A stretch of 64,000 nt of DNA from Proteromonas lacertae (taxonomy: Eukaryota > Sar > Bigyra > Opalinata > Proteromonadidae): positions 124,001 through 188,000 of the forward strand of contig NGBS01000294.1 of assembly GCA_002245135.1 (NCBI GenBank). Direction: 5' to 3'. Below, one piece after another: positions 25,969 to 35,462 of this stretch (position 1 is its first letter; every line of letters begins with the position of its first letter). Both the position numbers and the translations under genes were made by a program. The notes beneath the pieces were generated by a model. The model saw nothing but the letters and a program-made list of their open reading frames with translations. It did no database searches and was not told where the DNA came from.

Positions 25969-26342
25969 TTTTTACACTTTATTTGGTGTAATTAGCTTCG
26001 GATCTTGAATAAAATGAAAAAAACAATTATTTGCTTGAAAGATATCAAGCCTTCATAATAAATGTTGATAAATTTGTATTATGTATATGAATTTAAATAC
26101 CAGTAACCATTAATAGTATATTAATATTAAATTTCATTATCAATACACAAATATCACTGTCGTTTACTATTCATCATTTATATCATCATATCATATACAA
26201 TATGCATTGATAAATCACAATTGAGTATTATTGCCTTTATCACACCTCCTACAATTGAATTAAATCACATTTTAAGTTTTGGGTTATTCAAAATTTTGAT
26301 AAAAATCAAATTTCGTTATTTTTGTTATATATTTACATAAAG
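25969..26342. other. Divergent promoter region; outer end of the inverted duplication lies inside
   Basis: These 374 bp separate the membrane-protein start (25968, minus) from the BTB gene start (26343, plus). From about 26204 onward the sequence also occurs inverted at 34824-34962, so about 140 bp of 5' flank was duplicated with the gene. No other feature seen. Confidence 0.6.
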
Positions 26343-28415
26343 ATGATAATAAAAGTGAATAAAGCAATAAGAGAAGAGGGGTATTTTTTATATTTATTTT
26401 TATGATAGATTGTGTCGAAAATTGGTCGAAAGTGGTTTTGGTGATATAGAAGTGAAGATTGGAAATAGCCGAATAATGTCAATCAAATCAATTTTAGTGA
26501 ATGGAAATGAAACAGTAAAGAAACTGTTGTTAGATCGTGAGTTTGTTGGAGTTTTAGAGTTATATGAAGAAATCGAAGAAATTGGCTATTATGAGATGGA
26601 GAAATACTACAGTGGTGGTGAATTGATAATCAGTAAAGAGAATGTGTGTGAAGTGTTGATGTTTTGTTTATGTTATTGTGAAAAAGAGATAATAAATGAT
26701 TGTTATGAATTTGTGAAGAATAATATAGATGATGAAGTATTAATGAAATTAATTCATATTTGTAATGTATTTGGTGGATGTTTGAGAAAGATAGAAGACT
26801 TGAAAAATATGGAAATAGAAAAGCGAGGATATAAATATTTATATAAGAATGAATATTTGTTGAGATTAGAAATGAATAATTTGATTGAGATATTAAATAT
26901 GAGAGATGTGATAATCATGAATGAGTTATGGTTATTAAATCGCTTATTGGAATGGTATAAATTCCAAAAGAATAAGAAATATGATAATAAAGAGATTAAA
27001 GATGATTTTAAACAATTGATAGAAGAAGATATCGATTATGAAAAGATAAAAGAGAATGAGATAGAAAAAGAGAATAAAGAAATGTTGAAAGAAATGAAAA
27101 TAGAATTAAAAGAGAATGAATGTAAAAATCATATAGAAATATATTTAATAAAAGATGAGAGAATTCAAAATGTAATAATCAACAATTACAATGAAGATAA
27201 AGATGATGAAGAAGACTTTAATGAAGAAGAAAGAAGAATATTGGATAAAATGAAAGAAGAAGAATTGAATGATGAAATAATGTGTATATTAGAAATGAAT
27301 AATATAAAAATGACCGAAATAGTATTGATGATAATGAAATATAAAAATATGAAAATGGAAAGTATAAATACTAAAAATATATTTAAATAGAATATATCTC
27401 AAATATAGAAAAGAGAACTATGTTTGATAGATTATGTATAGAATATAATGAGAATAAAAGAAATCGAACAATGAAATGTTTATGTTTATTCATTGATGAT
27501 AAAAAGAATATTTCAATAATGGAGGAAGTATGTGGAAAAGAGATTCTTTATAGAATATTGAATGAAGATAATTATTTAAACTCCAAATCCAAAGAATTAT
27601 TAATGGAGTATATAAAAGAGAATAAACTGAGTTTCGAAGAAGAAGAAGAAATGATAAAAATAATGAAAGATAAAGAATTATTGAAAGAATTAAAAACAAA
27701 AGAAATCACATCATTTTCATATCTTCAATCAGAATATTTCTTTATATTAGATGAAGAAATATCAATAATTCCTTCATTTGATGGAAATCGATGTGAATTT
27801 TCAATCAATCCTTCATTAGTTGATGGAATGATGATAGATCAAGAAAATGGAATAATTAATGGAAAAGTGAATAAAGAAATCGAAAAGGAAGAATATGAAA
27901 TAATATGTAAGAATATTGTAAATGAAAAGAATTTTAAAATATCATTAGAATTTATTGATGTAAAATTTACAGAATTAAACAAAAGTGATGGAATATCAAT
28001 CTCAAATAATGGAAAAACAATAACAAATATAAATGGTTTTTATAATCATTGTTATTTGAATTTGAAAATGGAAAATGGAGTTTATCATATCAAATATAAA
28101 TTTCATCAAAATGGTAGTTATTATGATAGTTTAAGTATAGGATTATCAACTGATAATACATATTCTGGTAATAATATTTATGAACAATCAACAACATGTA
28201 ATTATCGTGCTTATGGTGGTGAAAGTCAAGATATTGCTTATTATTGTCATATTGGAAGAGTTGTTAATAAAAATCCAAATTTCAATACTCATGGAGATGG
28301 TTCAATTTATGAAGTGATTGTTGATATGAATAAAAGAGAATTTTGGATAAGTCATAATGATTCATCTCCTTTTTTACTTGTTAAAGATTTACCTTCTCCA
28401 TTGTATACATATGCT
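26204..28415 (+). repeat. Left arm of 2.2-kb inverted duplication
   Basis: This arm is nearly identical, in inverse orientation, to 32751-34962. Both arms measure 2,212 bp by my coordinates. They include the 5' flank, both introns and nearly all of the BTB/SPRY gene. Similarity falls sharply after CCATTG(T/A)TA near 28415. Confidence 0.9.
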
Positions 28416-28463
28416 ATACTAGTATCATGTGAATCATCAATAGAATTAATATCTCTTTCTTAA
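26343..28463 (+). CDS. BTB/BACK-SPRY-like protein, copy 1
   Basis: The start ATG at 26343 lies in a short exon (MIIKVNKAIREEG) joined over a 28-nt intron (26381-26408). A second, 29-nt intron (27362-27390, GTATAAATACTAAAA...AAATAG) joins two apparently separate ORFs into one frame through KYISNIEKRTMFDR. The N-terminal part reads like a BTB fold (GFGDIEVKIGNSRIMSIKSIL) followed by BACK-like helices. The middle is Glu/Lys-rich and helical. The C-terminal about 170 residues resemble a SPRY/B30.2 sandwich (SDGISISNNGKTITN, YYDSLSIGLSTDN, YEVIVDMNKREFWISHN). BTB proteins often act as cullin-3 adaptors, and the SPRY would then select a target; that role is inferred. The C-terminus (LYTYAILVSCES...) differs from copy 2. 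Confidence 0.72.
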
Positions 28464-28862
28464 ATGATTTTTTTTAAATTATTAGATATTATAAAAATGG
28501 GTATTTATTGTAAAATTTATTCATGGTATATCTACTAAAATAATCTTAAATACTAAAATATTCTATATATGCCTTTACATTTGCGCATGCTTTTATGTTG
28601 TACAAAACTTCATGCTTTCTTATATATGCATATGATTTCATCATCAACCTTTTTGCTATTCATTTTTTTCAATAGAACTATTTTATCTAGGCTTGATTCT
28701 CTTGTCAAGCTAAAATTTCTTTAACCAATCACTTTCATCAGTTAGTGATATTTTTGCATTTTATGCAATTAATCGGTAGACCAGAAGATAAATTCTCTCG
28801 CTCTTTCACCAGAACTCGTGTTGCTATTCATTCTATATAAACCTAACATCAAAACCAGAATA
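28464..28862. other. Intergenic region, no gene seen
   Basis: These 399 bp lie between the BTB copy 1 stop and the methyltransferase ATG. The stretch is less AT-extreme around 28560-28830 and has several TATATGCAT-like words, but I recognise no gene or RNA. It should hold the methyltransferase promoter. Confidence 0.5.
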
Positions 28863-30414
28863 ATGGGTATAGAACAAATTTATAATTCCTTAGAAACAAG
28901 AAAAGAAATGAAAAACTATTGGATTGAGCATAGCACCAATGGCTCAATTCAAGAAATGTTCCTCGACGACAGTGCTGAGCTTTTAGATAGACTTGATAAA
29001 AATGAAGTATTGAATGTATTACCATGTTTAAATGGAAAGGATATAGTTGAAATTGGAGCAGGAATTGGAAGATTAACTCAGTTTATTGCTCCTTTATGTA
29101 AATCATTGAAAACAGTTGATTTTATTGAAAAGTTTATCCAAAAAGTATAAATACTATTGATAATATATATAATAGAATGAAGAAATTAATGGAAGATTTG
29201 CTAATGTGAGATTTGAATGTAATGATGTAACAAAAATGGTAGAAAATTCATTTAGCTATGACTTTGTATTTACTAATTGGTTATTAATGTATCTCAATGA
29301 TATGGAATGTAAAGAATTCGCTGAGAAATCATTGAATTGGTTAAAAATAGGTGGATTTATATTCATTCGAGAATCTTGCTGTCATCAATCAGGAAACAAG
29401 CAAAGAAGTTTCAATCCTTCATTTTATCGTGATAATGATTATTATTTCAACTTATTCAATGGAACAAGTGATGATAAATACACTTATCAATTGATAAAAC
29501 ATGGAAATATGAAATGTTATGAAGAATTAAAAAGAAACAAGAATCAATCATTTTGGTTATTTCAAAAGGTCGAAATTAAGAACAAACCTCATGATTTAGA
29601 TTTGCAGTCCTTCTTAGATAGTCAGCAGTATGCTGTGGATGGTATTTTAAAGTATGAAAGAATCTTTGGTCATGGATTTGTAAGTACAGGTGGAATAACA
29701 ACAACAAGAGAATTCTTGTGTAGATTGAATTTATTACCTAATCAGATAGTGTTAGATGTAGATTGTGGTATTGGTGGAGGAGATTTTTTAATGGCTAAAG
29801 AGTATGGAGTGAGTGTTTATGGAATTGATTTATCTACTAATATGATTAATTTAGCATTACAAAGAGCTAAAGAATATGATTCAGTATATATATATATATA
29901 TTTATTGTTATTATTGTTATAGTTGAATGTGATATTTAGTGTTGCAAATGTGTTAGAGGCAGAATATAAAGAAAATAGTTTTGATGTGATATACAGTCGA
30001 GATGCAATATTACACATTGAAAATAAGAAAGAATTATTTGAAAGGTTTTATAAATGGTTAAAACCAGATGGTGAAGTATTTATTACTGACTATTGTTGTG
30101 GAGAAGGAAAACACTCTGATGAGTTTAATGAATATGTAAAGCAACGAAATTACCACTTATTAACACCAAATGAGTATGGAGAAGTATTAGAATCAGTTGG
30201 TTTTAGTGTAATATCTGCTATTGATAATATTCAACAATTTGTTGATGTATTAGAAAGTGAAAAAGAGAGATTTTGTATAGAAAAAGAATCATTTGTAAAA
30301 GATTATGGTGAAGATGCATATAATCATATTATTGATGGTTGGAAGAATAAATTGGTTCGATGTGCAGCTGGTGATCAGAAATGGGGATTGTTTCACTTCA
30401 GAAAACCTAATTGA
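28863..30414 (+). CDS. Phosphoethanolamine N-methyltransferase, two-domain
   Basis: ATG at 28863; introns 29145-29175 (31 nt) and 29884-29922 (39 nt, mostly TA) restore frame. The product has two tandem class I methyltransferase folds, as in plant enzymes that methylate phosphoethanolamine three times with S-adenosylmethionine to phosphocholine. Domain 1 has motif I VEIGAGIGRLT and TNWLLMYL. Domain 2 has the family block YERIFGHGFVSTGG, motif I LDVDCGIGGGDF, GIDLSTNMI, IYSRDAILHI, KWLKPDGEVFITDYC and the ending DQKWGLF.F. Length (about 490 aa) is normal for the plant type. Motif I of domain 2 has Asp where the usual form is DVGCG. Cytosolic phospholipid synthesis. It sits between the arms of the inverted BTB duplication. 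Confidence 0.92.
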
Positions 30415-30822
30415 GTTAATCAACTCATTTAATCACAATGGATGAATTATATTGTGTGTATTTCTTTTAATAAAATAACATAAATAGTTTGTTAATTTAA
30501 ATAAATTCGTTTCAATTAAGCTTTTACATTAAATTATATATTGTCTATTCTATGTGACTTACTAATATTCTTAATGTAAACACAAAGTCTAAACAACAAA
30601 ATAAAGTAAACTAACACTTTAATTAATTCATTTATCTTATATTAATTTATTGTATGTAATTATCTAATTTTATATATCATTTTGTTTATACATCTCATCT
30701 TATTGATTAATCTAAGCAAGTTATTATTTCCTGAAGTGATAATTGGTTTGAATGTTGGTTTATTAGTAACATTCATTTTATTCATCCTTTTGTTTTGATA
30801 AAAAAACTTCATTGAGAAATGA
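30415..30822. other. Convergent intergenic region, no gene seen
   Basis: About 408 bp of very AT-rich sequence between the 3' ends of the methyltransferase (plus) and the orphan ORF (minus). A near-palindrome overlaps the methyltransferase stop (TTGAGTTAATCAACTCA, 30410-30426) and could form a short 3'-end hairpin. Nothing else seen. Confidence 0.45.
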
Positions 30823-31353
30823 TTATATGATTTTGTAGTAAAGCGATGATTTATCTTGTTTAATGATAAGATATTCTTGATAAGGTTGATTTTTTGATTT
30901 TAGTGATATTTTCTTCTGATTTTCTTTCTTTTGTATTAAAAAGTCTACATAATCCACTAGAAGTATGATATTATCTTTATGCTGTTCTACAAACTCATTA
31001 TCTATAGCTATTATATCAGGAAAAGTATTGAGTGGATAATGTTCATTATCATATTCATAACCATAAAAGATAAAGTTAATAGAACTGCTTATATACTTCC
31101 GTTCATGAGGGTATTTTAAGATTGCACCTAAAAAAATATAATCATTCTCTTCACCTTGATCATAATCAAGAATATAAACAGCAGGTTTTTCTAAATTATC
31201 TTTATCTTTTATCATAGCTATATTATAATGATGTGCTGTATAGTATTTTATGTCTTCTGCTTTCTCAACCCAATCATCTATATCATTGTTACCTTCTTCT
31301 TGTAGTTTATAAAAAGATTCACATATCTCAATTTGTTTGGCTGAGAGAGTCAT
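30823..31353 (-). CDS. Orphan protein, 176 aa
   Basis: A single exon from ATG 31353 to stop at 30823. The protein is acidic in the first two-thirds (AVYILDYDQGEENDYIF, YGYEYDNEHYPLN) and Lys-rich at the end. It has no signal peptide or membrane segment. I do not recognise the family; the alternation of aromatic strands resembles a small alpha/beta domain. It lies between the arms of the inverted BTB duplication and about 150 bp from the hAT element, so it may be a lineage-specific accessory gene. Coding potential is supported by length and residue composition only. Confidence 0.5.
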   Translation of the reverse strand: MTLSAKQIEICESFYKLQEEGNNDIDDWVEKAEDIKYYTAHHYNIAMIKDKDNLEKPAVYILDYDQGEENDYIFLGAILKYPHERKYISSSINFIFYGYEYDNEHYPLNTFPDIIAIDNEFVEQHKDNIILLVDYVDFLIQKKENQKKISLKSKNQPYQEYLIIKQDKSSLYYKII

Positions 31354-31497
31354 ATTAAATTTTTAGAAACTTTATAATAAAAAATGAACTATAACATATT
31401 ACATACAGAATAATACACAAACATATTTTACAATGCAGACATATATATGAATAATATAGGATTTTTATTGAAATATAAACAGCAACACATTTAGAGA

Positions 31498-31505
31498 ATG
31501 TAAAT
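31498..31505. repeat. 8-bp target-site duplication, left copy (ATGTAAAT)
   Basis: ATGTAAAT immediately precedes the CAGGGTTGTAT terminus and is repeated exactly at 32666-32673 immediately after the opposite terminus. Eight base pairs is the typical duplication length of hAT insertion. Confidence 0.9.
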
Positions 31506-32665
31506 CAGGGTTGTATAAATAGGTAACCTATAGGTTATAGGTAAAACCTATAATCTAGCTTTGACTTTCAGTCAGTCAAACCTCGAGCATTATTTTGTTA
31601 AAATCTATTTTAATTACATACTGAGTAACATTTGTTTAATACAAACTATCATACTATATAAAATATTATTCCTGCTTCTTGTTTTACTTTAGTTACTATA
31701 GTTAGAATAAGATTGGTTGAAATTGTATAAATATCTATACTAATATATTAAAATTCATCTACAAACTACTCAATAGTGATATTTAACATATTTATAAACA
31801 ACTTGTTATTTTGATGATTAATTTATATTGATTACTATCTCTAAAAAACAAATATTAATGTAATTATAATAATAAATCTCTATTTCTGGATATTAATGAT
31901 TTGTCTTCAATAAGTCTCTTACTTTCTCAGTTTCTGAAAATAAATAAGCATTATAAAACTCTCTTAGAGGTATATTATATCCTAGTTTGAAGCAAAACCT
32001 TCTAAATTCTGGTGAGTCTAATATTGTGGTACTGACTGCATTGAAGGTTATTAATTTACATAGATCTTTGTTGACAGAATCTGAATTGACTTTGGCTTTT
32101 ACCATATGTAATAATCTGAATATTTTATTTTAATCACATTTTCCAAAACATTTTGAAGTAGTTAAAATGTTACTTCTCTAACATACAGCAATTGAATAAA
32201 TACACAACTCTATTGATGCGATAGGGGGTAATGTGATATCCCTATAGTTTCATATACTATAAAGTATTATAAATATTGAGTAATTATACATCTAAATGAT
32301 ATAAATCTTAAAAAATAAAGATTTACTTAGTCAAACCATCAAGCTTGATGTTTTTTTCTTTTCTTTTTTTTATTCTATAATTAATTTAATATTATGTTAA
32401 TAATATGTTATTGTGAGTCATCATTGAGAAATAGATCAAAATAATAGTAATATAAAAAGTGCATCGACTGAAGGTCAAATTTGATATTTGAAAGATGATG
32501 TATAAAACATTAATTTTGTATCTATGGTTAGATTATATGCTTCTTAACTCATGTTCAATAGGAGGTCAACTAATAGTTAGTATAAGGAAGGTAAAGGTCA
32601 AGCTAAAGATATAGGTTTTGACCTATAGGTAAACCTATATTTTTTGACCGAAAAATACAACACTG
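31506..32665. mobile_element. hAT-type DNA transposon (1,160 bp, non-autonomous)
   Basis: The left end reads CAGGGTTGTAT. The right end, reverse-complemented, reads CAGTGTTGTAT: 10 of 11 bases identical, with the CAG-G-TTG style of hAT termini. Both ends continue into subterminal copies of the palindrome ACCTATAGGT (31526-31550 and 32610-32640), then a similar (C)TAGCTT(T)GACYTT stretch, so partial inverted similarity spans about 60 bp. A perfect 8-bp direct repeat flanks the element. Inside there is only one short ORF with hAT-like sequence (31893-32105, minus), far below the roughly 600 aa of a full transposase. The element is therefore defective and would need a transposase from elsewhere. 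Confidence 0.88.
31893..32105 (-). pseudogene. hAT transposase fragment, 70 codons
   Basis: The ORF starts MVKAKVNSDSVNKDL and contains LDSPEFRRFCFKLGYNIPLREF, which resembles the conserved hAT segment before the catalytic core (enP.Fr.l...l.p.y..PsR). No catalytic Asp/Asp/Glu region or dimerisation domain follows. It lies inside the element bounded by terminal repeats, which supports the assignment. Likely a remnant after internal deletion. Confidence 0.6.
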
Positions 32666-32673
32666 ATGTAAAT
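32666..32673. repeat. 8-bp target-site duplication, right copy (ATGTAAAT)
   Basis: Exact direct repeat of 31498-31505, directly adjoining the CACTG end of the hAT element. Confidence 0.9.
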
Positions 32674-32693
32674 GTTGTAAAAATTCATATTAT

Positions 32694-34823
32694 CTAACTT
32701 TTTTGATGAGAAACTGATAATAATTCAATGCAAATATATCCTCCTAATTCAGCATATGCATATAATGGAGAAGGTAAATCTTTAACAAGTAAAAAAGGAG
32801 ATGAATCATTATGACTTATCCAAAATTCTCTTTTATTCATATCAACAATCACTTCATAAATTGAACCATCTCCATGAGTATTGAAATTTGGATTTTTATT
32901 AACAACTCTTCCAATATGACAATAATAAGCAATATCTTGACTTTCACCACCATAAGCACGATAATTACATGTTGTTGATTGTTCATAAATATTATTACCA
33001 GAATATGTATTATCAGTTGATAATCCTATACTTAAACTATCATAATAACTACCATTTTGATGAAATTTATATTTGATATGATAAACTCCATTTTCCATTT
33101 TCAAATTCAAATAACAATGATTATAAAAACCATTTATATTTGTTATTGTTTTTCCATTATTTGAGATTGATATTCCATCACTTTTGTTTAATTCTGTAAA
33201 TTTTACATCAATAAATTCTAATGATATTTTAAAATTCTTTTCATTTACAATATTCTTACATATTATTTCATATTCTTCCTTTTCGATTTCTTTTTCTACT
33301 TTTCCATTAATTATTCCATTTTCTTGATCTATCATCATTCCATCAACTAATGAAGGATTGATTGAAAATTCACATCGATTTCCATCAAATGAAGGAATTA
33401 TTGATATTTCTTCATCTAATATAAAGAAATATTCTGATTGAAGATATGAAAATGATGTGATTTCTTTTGTTTTTAATTCTTTCAATAATTCTTTATCTTT
33501 CATTATTTTTATCATTTCTTCTTCTTCTTCGAAACTCAGTTTATTCTCTTTTATATACTCCATTAATAATTCTTTGGATTTGGAGTTTAAATAATTATCT
33601 TCATTCAATATTCTATAAAGAATCTCTTTTCCACATACTTCCTCCATTATTGAAATATTCTTTTTATCATCAATGAATAAACATAAACATTTCATTGTTC
33701 GATTTCTTTTATTCTCATTATATTCTATACATAATCTATCAAACATAGTTCTCTTTTCTATATTTGAGATATATTCTATTTAAATATATTTTTAGTATTT
33801 ATACTTTCCATTTTCATATTCTTATATTTCATTATCATCAATACTATTTCGGTCATTTTTATATTATTCATTTCTAATATACACATTATTTCATCATTCA
33901 ATTCTTCTTCTTTCATTTTATCCAATATTCTTCTTTCTTCTTCATTAAAGTCTTCTTCATCATCTTTATCTTCATTGTAATTGTTGATTATTACATTTTG
34001 AATTCTCTCATCTTTTATTAAATATATTTCTATATGATTTTTACATTCATTCTCTTTTAATTCTATTTTCATTTCTTTCAACATTTCTTTATTCTCTTTT
34101 TCTATCTCATTCTCTTTTATCTTTTCACAATCGATATCTTCTTCTATCAATTGCTTGAAATCATCTTTAATCTCTTTATTATCATATTTCTCATTCTTTT
34201 GGAATTTATACCATTCCAATAAACGATTTAATAACCATAACTCATTCACTATTATCACATCTCTCATGTTTAATATCTCAATCAAATTATTCATTTCTAA
34301 TCTCAACAAATATTCATTCTTATATAAATATTTATATCCTCGCTTTTCTATTTCCATATTTTTCAAGTCTTCTATCTCTCTTAAACATCCACCAAATACA
34401 TTACACATATGAATTAATTTCATTAACACTTCATCATCTATATTATTCTTCACAAATTCATAACAATCATTTATTATCTCTTTTTCACAATAACATAAAC
34501 AAAACATCAACACTTCACACACATTCTCTTTACAGATTATCAGTTCACCACCACTGTAGTATTTCTCCATCTCATAATAGCCAATTTCTTCGATTTCTTC
34601 ATATAACTCTAAAACTCCAACAAACTCACGATCTAACAACAGTTTCTTTACTGTTTCATTTCCATTCACTAAAATTGATTTAATTGACATTATTCGATTA
34701 TCTCCAATCTTCACTTCTATATCACCAAAACCACTTTCGACCAATTTTCGACATAATCTATTATAAAATTAAATATAAAAAATACCCCTCTTCTCTTATG
34801 CGTTTATTCACTTTTATTATCAT
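32694..34823 (-). CDS. BTB/BACK-SPRY-like protein, copy 2 (inverted)
   Basis: The start ATG at 34823 (MIIKVNKRIREEG) and both introns match copy 1 base for base apart from a few substitutions. The protein differs at scattered sites (IGNSR/IGDNR, IISK/IICK, HICNVF/HMCNVF, RKIED/REIED, GKVNKEI/GKVEKEI). The last about 20 residues are different (LYAYAELGGYICIELLSVSHQKS; in copy 1 LYTYAILVSC...). Its 3' end lies only 20 bp from the hAT target-site duplication. Open throughout, so probably functional or very recently duplicated. Domain calls and doubts are as for copy 1. Confidence 0.72.
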
Positions 34824-34962
34824 CTTTATGTAAATATAAAACAAAAATAACGAAATTCGATTTTTATCAAAATTTTGAATAACCCAAAACTTAAAATGTG
34901 ATATAATTCAATTGCAGAAGGTGTGATAAAGGCAATAATACTCAATTGTGATTTATTAATGC
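32751..34962 (-). repeat. Right arm of 2.2-kb inverted duplication
   Basis: Inverse copy of 26204-28415, including about 140 bp upstream of the start codon. The two arms are separated by 4,335 bp carrying the methyltransferase, the orphan ORF and the hAT element. Confidence 0.9.
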
Positions 34963-35462
34963 TTTTTATGGGTAATAGTCATTTAGTTGTAAAAGTACTA
35001 GTACAAGTAATATTCAAAAATAAATATTAAGAGAATTATAAGAAAAAACAAAAAGAATAAAAAGAATCATTAGTATAACTTCGCACAGAGTAGGATGGGT
35101 TGCTTTATTGTAGATATGAATGATTCTGATTATCTTTTCTTACCTTTTATTATATATCACTCTCTCTTTTATTAATCATGTGTAAATGATGTATTATGAT
35201 GAATAATAATAAATGTTAGCGAAATATGATGATAAATTTATTTTTATAGAAGGAATAAGGGAGAAATAACAGATTTTAAATCCATTTCCAACTAAACTAT
35301 TCTGATGGTGTTAGAAAGATGTAGAAAATAATTTAAATTTAGAAATGATGTGATATATACGCTATTCTGATACATTGTTGAAATTGTTAGTATGACGAAG
35401 ATGAAATGAGTGTAGAGATATAAAGATATAAAGATGTTATGAATAAAATATGAAATATTTAT
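34824..35462. other. Intergenic region upstream of BTB copy 2, no gene seen
   Basis: The first about 140 bp are duplicated promoter flank. The remaining about 500 bp (34963-35462) are unique AT-rich sequence between the duplication boundary and the stop of the Sfi1-like gene. I find no coding segment longer than a few codons with sensible composition, and no transposon ends at the boundary. Confidence 0.5.

Noticed and set aside
27391-27420. Two separate adjacent genes (BTB and SPRY) in each copy
   Set aside because: A 29-nt GT-AG intron at 27362-27390 joins them in frame, and the same arrangement is preserved in the inverted copy.
26204-34962. The large inverted repeat as a composite transposon
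   Set aside because: No terminal motif or target duplication is visible at 26204 or 34962; the arms begin within ordinary intergenic sequence.
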